Positions 34,935-43,654 of a stretch of 58,705 bases of DNA are shown here, in pieces (the first letter of the stretch is position 1; every line of letters starts with the position of its first letter). The notes under the pieces were generated by a model. The model made no database searches and was not told where the DNA came from. It saw only the letters and a list, made by a program, of their open reading frames with translations. The DNA comes from an uncultured bacterium (GTDB lineage Bacteria; Hydrothermota; Hydrothermia; UBA1063; CAJXJZ01). The translations under genes and the position numbers were made by a program. The DNA is taken from positions 1-58,705 of the forward strand of contig CAJXJZ010000008.1 of NCBI GenBank assembly GCA_913055745.1. Direction: 5' to 3'.

Positions 34935-36168
34935 TCATTACATCATATCAGAGCATGGCAATATAGATGAGATTAAAGGACCTGAAGTACCTGACAATCT
35001 AACCTTCCTTCACAATCACGCTGACCCACTTTTCTGTATTCATATACCATTTCCACTCATTCAACTTGCTCCTTTGGGCAATGGAATAATTCTTTTGCAA
35101 AACAAACACCCCCATTTCACCACATTTTTAGATAGCAGAGCAGATTTTCCTATTTACGAGTACAGAGTGGATATAAAAAAGAGGAGAATAACATATAAAA
35201 GGACGATAATACTCCCGGGGAAGGAGATTTATGCATTAAAATTGGGCACACGATATGTTACAAGAATACCAGGGGAGTATCTTAGAGCCCGATTGGTTGG
35301 ATTGGGTAAGGATTATGCCCTACTCCTTTTGGCAGGACGCGATAAACTTGAACTTCCACAACCCCCACCAGATAGTATCACTACCATCTATGAGATGGGG
35401 ACATACATAAAACCCGCGGTATATTATCTAATTGTCCTTAAACTTCAAAAGGCAAGCAAGCATGCATTTAGGGGAGTTATTTACAAAAAGGTACCCATAA
35501 CACATGAACAGACGGAGGAAGAACTAAAAAAGTGTATGCACCGGATACAAACTTCTGACTATGTAGAGGGGCGTGATAAGAATGGGCATTTATACTATGT
35601 AACATTTACAACAAAGACCTCGTTGAGAAAATTTTCCAATCCACGCTATCCAAACACCACTTTTCTTTTTGATCGTAAACTTTTGCCTGGTTTTGCAGTA
35701 AAGGTAACCCTTACTGATAAACTAAAGGACCTTGAAATAGAGCGACACTCGATAGAAAAATACATGCAAAGTCCAGATACATCTATTGTAAACAAAATGA
35801 AGAATTATAATGAGCATTTTGTGCATTTGAATGGTTACTATTATTATGAAGGAAGGGGCCTTTTAAATGTAGTTGGAGATACTGTGGTATTCTATTATCA
35901 TCACTATATGGGGAAGATAGTATTTTGTAAAGGGCTATTTGGGTACAAGATGGTAAAGGTTGAGAAGATAAAAAGCGTAGAGCCTTTGGAAATGGATTAC
36001 AAAGACTTCAAGGCGTATAAAGATGTTGTAGAGATGAGATTTAATAGCACCCGCGCGTCAAAGGAGCATATAGATAAAGATTATTATTTATATCTACACT
36101 TTCTCACACCAGATGGGAGATTCTATCACAAGAAGTTTTTGATATTAAAATGGCAAAAATGTGATTAA
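34786..36168 (+). CDS. Exported protein of unknown function, paralog B
   Basis: The 460-residue tandem paralog of the gene at 33321. The first 50 codons are identical at the DNA level, then identity drops quickly with insertions and deletions around residues 70-105 and 190-290. The central FLDSRADFPIYEYRVDIKKRRITYKR block and the C-terminal YLYLHFLTPDGRFYHKKF block are conserved. The same signal-like start is present. It ends 18 nt before the large propeller gene. It probably makes a variant of the same surface or periplasmic protein. Confidence 0.6.
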   Translation: MNLLLSILLCTQWVAIDSLRAIVNREKASEFWMDKDGNIRVDVIRNRRLYHYIISEHGNIDEIKGPEVPDNLTFLHNHADPLFCIHIPFPLIQLAPLGNGIILLQNKHPHFTTFLDSRADFPIYEYRVDIKKRRITYKRTIILPGKEIYALKLGTRYVTRIPGEYLRARLVGLGKDYALLLLAGRDKLELPQPPPDSITTIYEMGTYIKPAVYYLIVLKLQKASKHAFRGVIYKKVPITHEQTEEELKKCMHRIQTSDYVEGRDKNGHLYYVTFTTKTSLRKFSNPRYPNTTFLFDRKLLPGFAVKVTLTDKLKDLEIERHSIEKYMQSPDTSIVNKMKNYNEHFVHLNGYYYYEGRGLLNVVGDTVVFYYHHYMGKIVFCKGLFGYKMVKVEKIKSVEPLEMDYKDFKAYKDVVEMRFNSTRASKEHIDKDYYLYLHFLTPDGRFYHKKFLILKWQKCD

Positions 36169-36186
36169 AAACCGTAGGAGGATGAC

Positions 36187-39100
36187 ATGTATAGAAGATT
36201 AGCAGGTTATATGATTATAATGCTTTTGCTCTCAAGTGCACTAATTGCCGATATAAGGCAGTTAAAGTTTTATGAGGGGAGTTTCACAGTGGATAATCCC
36301 TTGCCATGGGCAGGTGATGAGGAGGTAAACATAGACATACCCGAGTTATCTATTGGCACACAATCAGAGCAATTAAATGGTGTATTTTTATGCGATGTCA
36401 CAGGAATGGATGTGGAAAAAGATGATGGGGTTTACAGGATTGCCCTTGTTGACCCAACAGGCCCATCTCTCATGGTAATCTCCTACCCTGATTATAACAA
36501 TGATATAGGAGTGAGCATAGTTGAATATAGGGGTGGAGGGCTAAAAAGACCTACAAAATGCGTGTTTGGGCCTTCTAATAAGGTGTATGTTATTGATATA
36601 ATGGCTAAAGCGGTCTTTGTTTTTCAAGTAGAGGAGGATACTTTAAGAAAGGTTGGAGCATTTGGGTCTGGGGTAATAAAGGCACCCGTGGACATAGATT
36701 ACAGCCCACTGGATGGTGGTTTTATAGTCGTTTTAGATAGGAAGCAGAGAAGCCTTATTAAATTCTCCTTAAATGGGGATTATATAGGGAGAAGCGACCC
36801 TCAAAAGGTGCCCATATTTAATCCAGGTGGAATAGCCGTAGGAAAGAAGATGGTAAGGGATAGTTGGGGTGCGCTACGTACAGTTAGCACAGATGAGATA
36901 TACATAACAGAGAATGATTTTAAGAGGATTGTGCGTGTAAAGGGTGATTTTCTTTCCAATCCTGAGGTTCAGTATTTTTATCTTTCCAATCTTCCATCCT
37001 CTTCTTATCTGGGAGACATAGAGACAGACCAGTTTGGTGGATACTTCTTTGTTGATGAGTCAAATGGCGCAATTTATGCAGGCTATATGGGCAATGTGGA
37101 TGGGCCTTTTTTCAAAAATGGGGGTAATGCATTTAGGTATCCACGAGATATTGCCCTCTTAGGAGACCAATTATTTGTATCAGAATACATGAACAGACAA
37201 AGGGGTGTATCACGCTTTGCAAGGATTACCACCCTTGACACCTTTTTCCTTTATGGTCCAGATTCAATAATTCCAACAAAAGAGCAGGCATCCTTTGTAT
37301 TTTCCATCTCAGATTGGGGAAGGGTGAGTTATGAGGTAATAGATTCTATAACAGGAGAGGTAAAACTGAGCGAGTCGGAGATAGAATCCCCTGGTTATCA
37401 TTTCAGGGTATTTGATGGGGTTGGAAATGCGGGCACATTGCCAGATGGAGCATATAAATTAAGGATTATAGTAAGGAGTTTATTTGGTGAAAGGGATGGC
37501 ATAGACCCACCTGATACAGGTATGTTGTATGTAAGGGTTTATCAGAGTGAAAACTATCATGTTTTTTCAAAAGGTGCAACAGGTGCTACATTTTTCCATG
37601 ATGATGAGCATCTTATAACAAGGGTATTGGATACATCCTCTTTTGGGAACCTTTCCTCAAGTGTTGTGCTGTTTGAAGGATATAACCCTTCTATCACTTA
37701 CTATGAAGGGTCTTTGAGCAATGATGAAAGTTGCCTTCTTTCACCACACCTCTCTTCTAATGACAGCACATTGCTTTTTGCCCTCCCTCCTGGTGTTGGC
37801 ATTGTCAAAGACCCACTTTTCTTTTATGATACTACACAACTACAATTTGTGGCATCTGGCAAATACCCTGTAATCTCTCCATGCGGTGATAAAATCGCAT
37901 ATCTTAAAAATCACTATATCATAGTAAAAGATTTAAAAAGTGGCCATATTACAGAGAGTTTTCCTGCACCCTATGTAAGGTTTTTATCCTTTCACCCATA
38001 CCACAATGAGATATTATATGCCAAGGGTGGAGATCTGTTTGTGCACAAAAGTAGTAGAGATAGCCTTGTTTTTCATACAGATAGTGGTGAGATAGAGGAG
38101 GCACAGTATTTTCCAGATGGCATAAAGATATTATTGCTCATAAAAGAAGGTGAGGGAGAGAAGATTGCACTTTATGACCCTGTAAGAGAACATGTGATAA
38201 CCATTGAACAAATCAATGGGATAAGAGGTATCTCTGCCACATGGGATGGAAGGTTTATAACATACAGTCAAGGAAAATATGTTGTGGGCTTTCCAGCAGG
38301 AAAGAGGATAAAAGAGCCCAGAACGCTCCTGGCATCACCACTTGTGGGCAATGGGATGGAGGAGAAGATAAGGATAAGAGGGAGCGTAGAGAACAATACA
38401 TCACAGAACGCTGATACTGTTTATGCACATCTTGACCATTTTAAGGTGGAGTGGGGCTATGGAGAATACCCTTCAACATGCCGTTCAGATGGGGTCTTTT
38501 ATCCTCATGGACAGGGTGCTGTAAACAATGATATACTTGCAGAAGTGGTTCCCATGTTCAAAACAGATACTATATCCATAAAACTCACATCCTATAGCAC
38601 AGAGGGTGACTCTGCCATAAGGTATGTTTGGGGGTATTATAGCCCATTGAGGGTGAGATTATGGGGTAATTATAGCATTTTGGATACCATTGACTCTTAT
38701 TTTGATACCTTACATATTGCTATCTCTATGCTGGACACAAGTAATGTAAAGATGCAAAAGATAGAGATTTTAAGTGGAAAGAGGGTAGTGTATGTTATAA
38801 ATACATTCAAAGGGCCTGTGCATGATTCAGATTACACCTTTTTTGCCGATTATGATTTAAGGGATAGCACAGGAAGGTTTCTTGAAGGTGATACATACAG
38901 CGTGTTGGTCTATGCCACATGGCGTGAAGATACGGTTTTATCACTTAAAAAGACCTTTTATATAAAGCACATGCCCCTTATATCAGACAATATAAAGGCA
39001 ACTTATCCTCCACAGGCTAAGCACCTTGAAGTAATATACGCATACGAGAGAGATACAGCGTATATAGCCTATCTATCAAAATATGATGTATTCTTTGCAA

Positions 39101-40374
39101 AAACAACCCTTACAGAAATGCCTCAGAAAAGGGGTAATATAAAGTTTTTAGAGGATACAGCACAGGTAAAACCCCTTTCAAACCGCAGGATAAGAGACTA
39201 TTATCCTTCTATATTACTGGATTCTATTAAAAGAGATGTATTTGTTTTGTGGGGTGATGATGTAGGTGTGTTGCATCTTTGCAAAATAGGCATTGATAAC
39301 AATAATGTTAAGGAATACAAGGTAGAAGTTGGCGGGCATGTCATCTATACAGATATGGCAGAGAAGGATACCACCATTTACATCGTATATGGAGGCACTG
39401 TTTCCAAAGAGGCCTTTTACGGTGTTTTGTCATTTGAAAATGGTAGATTCAATACCATAAGAAAGTGGAACCTTATAAGTAAACTCTATCCACCTGATAT
39501 TCAACTTGTAGGTCAAAACCTATATCTTATGTTAAAAAATGCCAAAGACCTCTTTCTGTATCATATACCTTCATGGGAAAGAGTAAATATAACAAAGGAA
39601 TTAGAAGACACATTGCCCAATGATACCTTTGATATTGTAAATTATGCCATGGGCACGCGCTATATGCCGGGTGACGATACATTAGCCTTAGCATTTTTAT
39701 TGTCACGCAAAAACAAGGAAGGACTTGCTATTTCTCTGTTAAAAGATACAGCAATGAATACGGTGTTTGTCCAGAAGGTGGATTCAGAAGAAGATGCATA
39801 TACAGAGTGTGTTATTTCAGATGGATTTATGGATATTGTTGCCAGAGATTTTACAGGAGGACCATTTGAATATATGAGATGGGTGTTCTCATGGGATGAC
39901 TACAGTGGACAATGGTCTTTCCCAGGTGGAGACGATAACCTAACACATTCCATCTTCAGAAATGGAGTGTATTATGGAGGCACTTATTTTGATTATCTTA
40001 ATGGACCAAGCCCTGTCTCTTTGATAGGTATAAGGGAAACGATGCTAAAGGATAAAAAGGCAAGGCACTCACAGGCACTTGGCACATCCGGGAGGTTGAA
40101 ATACCATTTCTTTGGTGTATATCCCAATCCTGCGAGGGATAATGTGGTTTTTAGGTTTATATTACCAGAAGAGGGAAGGGTGAGACTGAGACTATATACG
40201 GTGGATGGAAGGTGCATAAAAGGATTGGATAAAAAGTTTAAGGCAGGCTTACATGAGATCGATCTAAACCGCATAGTTCCTGTCCAAAAAATGCCAGAAG
40301 GTGTGTATTTTTACAGTTTCTCTTACAAGGATAAAAGAAAAAGTGGTAAATTCGTGTTGATAAAACATAAATAG
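36187..40374 (+). CDS. Very large exported beta-propeller protein with T9SS-type C-terminal domain
   Basis: The 1395-residue protein has a signal peptide (MYRRLAGYMIIMLLLSSALIAD). Residues about 55-350 have an NHL-like propeller pattern (for example RPTKCVFGPSNKVYVIDI and RYPRDIALLGDQLFVSEYMN). Residues about 480-700 are like TolB/WD40 repeats (NDESCLLSPHLSSNDSTLLF, YPVISPCGDKIAYLKN). A middle region has Ig-like strands. The last 90 residues (FFGVYPNPARDNVVFRFILP...GVYFYSFSYKDKRKSGKFVLIKHK) are a T9SS type A sorting domain, including the VYPNP motif. It is probably secreted and attached to the surface. Role unknown; adhesion or binding is possible. Confidence 0.75.
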   Translation: MYRRLAGYMIIMLLLSSALIADIRQLKFYEGSFTVDNPLPWAGDEEVNIDIPELSIGTQSEQLNGVFLCDVTGMDVEKDDGVYRIALVDPTGPSLMVISYPDYNNDIGVSIVEYRGGGLKRPTKCVFGPSNKVYVIDIMAKAVFVFQVEEDTLRKVGAFGSGVIKAPVDIDYSPLDGGFIVVLDRKQRSLIKFSLNGDYIGRSDPQKVPIFNPGGIAVGKKMVRDSWGALRTVSTDEIYITENDFKRIVRVKGDFLSNPEVQYFYLSNLPSSSYLGDIETDQFGGYFFVDESNGAIYAGYMGNVDGPFFKNGGNAFRYPRDIALLGDQLFVSEYMNRQRGVSRFARITTLDTFFLYGPDSIIPTKEQASFVFSISDWGRVSYEVIDSITGEVKLSESEIESPGYHFRVFDGVGNAGTLPDGAYKLRIIVRSLFGERDGIDPPDTGMLYVRVYQSENYHVFSKGATGATFFHDDEHLITRVLDTSSFGNLSSSVVLFEGYNPSITYYEGSLSNDESCLLSPHLSSNDSTLLFALPPGVGIVKDPLFFYDTTQLQFVASGKYPVISPCGDKIAYLKNHYIIVKDLKSGHITESFPAPYVRFLSFHPYHNEILYAKGGDLFVHKSSRDSLVFHTDSGEIEEAQYFPDGIKILLLIKEGEGEKIALYDPVREHVITIEQINGIRGISATWDGRFITYSQGKYVVGFPAGKRIKEPRTLLASPLVGNGMEEKIRIRGSVENNTSQNADTVYAHLDHFKVEWGYGEYPSTCRSDGVFYPHGQGAVNNDILAEVVPMFKTDTISIKLTSYSTEGDSAIRYVWGYYSPLRVRLWGNYSILDTIDSYFDTLHIAISMLDTSNVKMQKIEILSGKRVVYVINTFKGPVHDSDYTFFADYDLRDSTGRFLEGDTYSVLVYATWREDTVLSLKKTFYIKHMPLISDNIKATYPPQAKHLEVIYAYERDTAYIAYLSKYDVFFAKTTLTEMPQKRGNIKFLEDTAQVKPLSNRRIRDYYPSILLDSIKRDVFVLWGDDVGVLHLCKIGIDNNNVKEYKVEVGGHVIYTDMAEKDTTIYIVYGGTVSKEAFYGVLSFENGRFNTIRKWNLISKLYPPDIQLVGQNLYLMLKNAKDLFLYHIPSWERVNITKELEDTLPNDTFDIVNYAMGTRYMPGDDTLALAFLLSRKNKEGLAISLLKDTAMNTVFVQKVDSEEDAYTECVISDGFMDIVARDFTGGPFEYMRWVFSWDDYSGQWSFPGGDDNLTHSIFRNGVYYGGTYFDYLNGPSPVSLIGIRETMLKDKKARHSQALGTSGRLKYHFFGVYPNPARDNVVFRFILPEEGRVRLRLYTVDGRCIKGLDKKFKAGLHEIDLNRIVPVQKMPEGVYFYSFSYKDKRKSGKFVLIKHK

Positions 40375-40403
40375 AGAGAGCGTATTTCAATAGTTTTTCG
40401 TTG

Positions 40404-40425
40404 TGTAGATTATTTTGAGAATGCC
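40404..40425 (+). promoter_or_regulatory. Copy 2 of the 22-bp upstream motif
   Basis: It matches 29151-29172 at 20 of 22 bases and ends 59 nt before ATG 40484, the same distance as copy 1. A possible promoter, TTCACA (40440-40445) and TATAAA (40464-40469) with an 18-bp spacer, lies between. Confidence 0.45.
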
Positions 40426-40483
40426 AAAGGATTTTCCTTTTCACATCATGTATTATATACTTATATAAAACAGGAAACCAAAT

Positions 40484-41416
40484 ATGAAGATTTGTCTTGC
40501 GCTTGGTGGTGGAGGAGCAAGAGGATATGCTCATATAGGCGTATTACGCGGATTTTTTGAGATGGGTATTAAAGACTTTTATGCAATTTCTGGAACCAGT
40601 GCTGGGGGTTTGATAGCAGGGCTTTTTGCTATGTATGAAGACCCTGATGCTATTTTTGAAAAGATAAAGTCCTTTAGAGATAAGCCATTGTTTAAAAGTT
40701 TGAGGTTCCATGAGAAATACAGTGAAAAGGACATGCTCAAAAGACTCTATAGCAATATAAGAGAGAAGGTTTTAGTAGCAAAGACACTTGTTTCAGAGTC
40801 TTTTATGGATGAGGAAACAAGGGATAAGGTTTTTGCCTATTTATATGGAGAGGATACCCTCATGGAACAGTATAACAAGAGGCTCAGGGTTATGGCAGCA
40901 GACCTTATAACTGGAAAGGATATTGCCTTTCGTGGTGGTAGCATGCACAAGGTCATGAAGGCAACAAGTGCTCTACCTGGTGCTTTGCCACCTGTCAAAC
41001 TTGGTGATATGCTTTTAGTTGATGGTGGAATAACGCATAATCTACCAATTTTGCCACTTTTACGGGATGAATGCGATATGATCATTGGTTCCAATGTTTC
41101 AAGGCCATTAAGAGAAAAACATGAATATAAAAACGCCGCTGAAATCCTTTTAAGGTGTGAATATATATCCTTACAAAGGCTTGATGATATTGAGAGCGCT
41201 TTTGCTGATGTGATTATAACCCCAGAACTTTCAGATATTGAATGGTATGAGTTTGACCGATTAGACGAGATAACAGAGAGGGGATATGAGGCATTTAAAA
41301 GGGCGAAACCAGAGTTGGAGAAGGCAATGGGCCTTTTTAATCGTATAAAGAAAAATTTGATACTAAAAAAGGAAATTATTCAAAAAATCACAGAGCACAT
41401 CGTGTATTTTCCATAA
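40484..41416 (+). CDS. Patatin-like phospholipase (RssA/NTE type)
   Basis: A 310-residue serine lipase of the patatin fold. The oxyanion motif is ALGGGGARGYAHIGVL, the nucleophile elbow is GTSAGG (near residue 38) and the catalytic Asp is in VDGGITHNLP. No signal peptide is seen, so it acts in the cytoplasm or at the inner membrane. It is a single-gene unit with ACAGGAA as a weak ribosome site. Its stop is only 2 nt from that of the convergent lipoprotein gene. Confidence 0.9.
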   Translation: MKICLALGGGGARGYAHIGVLRGFFEMGIKDFYAISGTSAGGLIAGLFAMYEDPDAIFEKIKSFRDKPLFKSLRFHEKYSEKDMLKRLYSNIREKVLVAKTLVSESFMDEETRDKVFAYLYGEDTLMEQYNKRLRVMAADLITGKDIAFRGGSMHKVMKATSALPGALPPVKLGDMLLVDGGITHNLPILPLLRDECDMIIGSNVSRPLREKHEYKNAAEILLRCEYISLQRLDDIESAFADVIITPELSDIEWYEFDRLDEITERGYEAFKRAKPELEKAMGLFNRIKKNLILKKEIIQKITEHIVYFP

Positions 41417-41418
41417 TT

Positions 41419-41847
41419 TTATTTAGAGGAGGGATTCTCTAAGGTAAAAAGAAGGCTCCTTTCAAATGTATTATTGAGAAAGATAATAACTTCCCAGTCC
41501 CCTTCAATGTGGTCTGGTATGTATGATGTTATGCATGTAGAAAACTCGTGCGGATATAAGGGAAGATTTATAGAATCTCTTGTATAACCATTTGGATCTA
41601 CAAAGTAAAAGTAAACTGTTTCTGTGTCTTGCACATTTTCCCAAAGGGTGTAAACACAAACGGTATCACCAAAGTAAAAATAATCGGTTATCTTTGCAGG
41701 ATTACCATCTACAAAATCAAGGGATAGGGTGGCATCCACAAGTATGGGACCTTCCTGTACATTGCTCTCTCCACCAATTACACCACTTTTCCTGGTGCAT
41801 GATGCAAAAAGTATCATAAAAGAAAGCATAAAAATTACTCTTTTCAC
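41419..41847 (-). CDS. Small lipoprotein of unknown function
   Basis: The 142 residues have a signal peptide ending in the lipobox LFASC, then a single beta-rich domain (DYFYFGDTVCVYTLWENVQDTETVYFYFVDPNGYTRD). The domain looks Ig-like and resembles C-terminal modules of other exported proteins. No family is recognised. It is the last gene of the serS operon, with a 4-nt overlap with the membrane protein upstream. Confidence 0.6.
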   Translation of the reverse strand: MKRVIFMLSFMILFASCTRKSGVIGGESNVQEGPILVDATLSLDFVDGNPAKITDYFYFGDTVCVYTLWENVQDTETVYFYFVDPNGYTRDSINLPLYPHEFSTCITSYIPDHIEGDWEVIIFLNNTFERSLLFTLENPSSK

Positions 41848-42473
41848 GCCAATCCCTCAAGATTATTTGTTTCTATGCCCTCAAGATTGGACACGAGTTT
41901 TTTGTACATAACAGCCTCTGCTAACATTGTTATGGGTATTGTGAAAATAAGTCCGACAAGTAATAAAAGGGCACCACCCACATTTATGAGAATAAGAACA
42001 ATGTCAATGCCGAATATGGTCCATTTATAGCCACGGGTTAACTCTTTTGAATAGTTCAAACTCTCTATTATGCCGAGTTTTTTATCAATAATAGCATATT
42101 TATAAAACTGAAACATGATGCCTAAAATTATACCAGGTACTATGAGTGCAAGCGTTCCGACGGCAACAATGAGTCCATACAGAATCCCTGCTATGAGAAA
42201 GTTTATATAAACATCATAGGCTGTAAACATGTCTGCGAGTTCAGGTTCCTTGCCGTTTAAATCGTCAAGAATGATTTTAATCACACCTGCTGATATATAT
42301 ATTTCTATAAGATCAGCGATTATATTGCCCCATGTTCCAAGTTTTTCGCATATTAAATAAACAGCAACCATAACAATAAAGAAGACGAGGACCATTGAGA
42401 TATAGAAGCCCATTCTACGCTTAAAATAGGCATATCCCTCATTTACGATTGTGCCAATACTTAAGTCCATCAT
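41844..42473 (-). CDS. Six-helix membrane protein (DUF975-like)
   Basis: The 209-residue protein has about six hydrophobic segments. It opens with a YFKRRMGFYISMVLVFF segment, and LALIVPGIILGIMFQFYKYAIIDKKLGIIESLNYSKELTRGYKWTIFGI follows. This looks like the DUF975 or related PF10110-type membrane domain, in which a GxxxS-x-ELTRG helix-loop is conserved. Its function is unknown, perhaps in membrane organisation. The start overlaps the upstream gene's stop (ATGA). Confidence 0.6.
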   Translation of the reverse strand: MMDLSIGTIVNEGYAYFKRRMGFYISMVLVFFIVMVAVYLICEKLGTWGNIIADLIEIYISAGVIKIILDDLNGKEPELADMFTAYDVYINFLIAGILYGLIVAVGTLALIVPGIILGIMFQFYKYAIIDKKLGIIESLNYSKELTRGYKWTIFGIDIVLILINVGGALLLLVGLIFTIPITMLAEAVMYKKLVSNLEGIETNNLEGLA

Positions 42474-43654
42474 TTAACTATTCCCATTTTTCTTCCTATT
42501 TCACCTGTTATGTGAAGTGCCTTTTGTATCTGCTCCTCTGTGTGTGTGGCCATAATACTTGTTCTTAAAAGTTGCCTCCCAGGTGGAACGGCTGGTGTTA
42601 TTACAGGGTTTGTATATACACCTGCGTCCATTAAAGCCTTCCAAAAGTAAAATGTCTTCTGGTCATCGCCTATTATAATGGGGACTATAGGGGTTTGGGT
42701 ATCACCTATGTCAAAACCCATATTTCTCAGGCCATCTTGCCACATCTTTGCCACTTTCCAAAGATGCTCTCTTCTTTTTTTATCTGTTTTTATTATCTCA
42801 AGGGCTGCTCTTGCTGCGGCAACCATTGCTGGTGGAAGAGATGCGCTGAATATCATTGGTCTTCCAAAGTGTTTTATATAGTCTATAACCTTTGCATCAC
42901 CTGCTACAAAGCCACCGAGTGAGGCAAAAGATTTGCTAAATGTACACATGATAAGATCAACTTCATCAAACATATTGAAGTAGTCAGCAGTACCCGCACC
43001 ATTTGGACCCAAAACACCTATGGAATGTGCATCATCAATCATTAGCCTTGCACCGTATTCTTTTTTAATCTCAACAAGTTCTGGGAGTTTTGCAATATCG
43101 CCCTCCATACTAAATACGCCATCCACCACAATGAGAATACCTTTTTCTTTGGGTATTTTGTCCAGTATCTTTCTTAAATGATCCATATCATTGTGTCTGA
43201 ACCTCATAACCTGTGCAAAGCCCAACCTTGTGCCATCTACTATGGATGCATGGTCCCACTTATCAAGTACCACTACATCGTTTTTGCCAAGAAGGGCTGA
43301 CATAATACCTAAGTTTGTTTGATAGCCCGTGCTAAAGACCAATGCTGCTTCTTTTTTAACGAATTTGGCGAGTTCTTTTTCAAGTTCAATGTGTATATCT
43401 AAGGTTCCATTCAAAAATCTTGACCCGCAACTCCCTGTGCCATACTCATCAATGGCCTTTTTTGCTGCTTCTTTTATCTTTGGATGTGTTGTAAGACCAA
43501 GATAATTGTTAGAACCAAGCATTATTTTCTTTTTTCCATCCACTATTACCTCGGTATCTTCCGCAGAACCTACAGGATAAAAATAGGGATAAAATCCCTG
43601 CTCTTTTGCCTTATCAGCATCTTCAAACTTATGGCACTTTTCAAATATGTCCAT
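42470..43654 (-). CDS. Serine palmitoyltransferase-like PLP enzyme (alpha-oxoamine synthase family)
   Basis: The 394 residues belong to the alpha-oxoamine synthases, which join an amino acid to an acyl-CoA with pyridoxal phosphate. The PLP lysine is in TFSKSFASLGGF. The stretches LGSNNYLGLT, GSRFLNGTLDIHIELE, DHASIVDGTRL, RHNDMDHL and VDGVFSMEGDIAKLPE resemble serine palmitoyltransferases of Bacteroidetes more than 2-amino-3-ketobutyrate ligase or AONS. Sphingolipid base synthesis is therefore an inference. ATG 43654 is chosen with AAGGAGG 6 nt upstream; TTG 43657 is less likely. It sits between alaS and a membrane protein gene. Confidence 0.75.
   Translation of the reverse strand: MDIFEKCHKFEDADKAKEQGFYPYFYPVGSAEDTEVIVDGKKKIMLGSNNYLGLTTHPKIKEAAKKAIDEYGTGSCGSRFLNGTLDIHIELEKELAKFVKKEAALVFSTGYQTNLGIMSALLGKNDVVVLDKWDHASIVDGTRLGFAQVMRFRHNDMDHLRKILDKIPKEKGILIVVDGVFSMEGDIAKLPELVEIKKEYGARLMIDDAHSIGVLGPNGAGTADYFNMFDEVDLIMCTFSKSFASLGGFVAGDAKVIDYIKHFGRPMIFSASLPPAMVAAARAALEIIKTDKKRREHLWKVAKMWQDGLRNMGFDIGDTQTPIVPIIIGDDQKTFYFWKALMDAGVYTNPVITPAVPPGRQLLRTSIMATHTEEQIQKALHITGEIGRKMGIVK

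Noticed and set aside
33321-36168. Assembly artefact as the only explanation for the two paralogs
   Set aside because: The middle and 3' halves differ by many substitutions and indels, so they are true separate copies; only the 210-nt identity could be affected by collapse.
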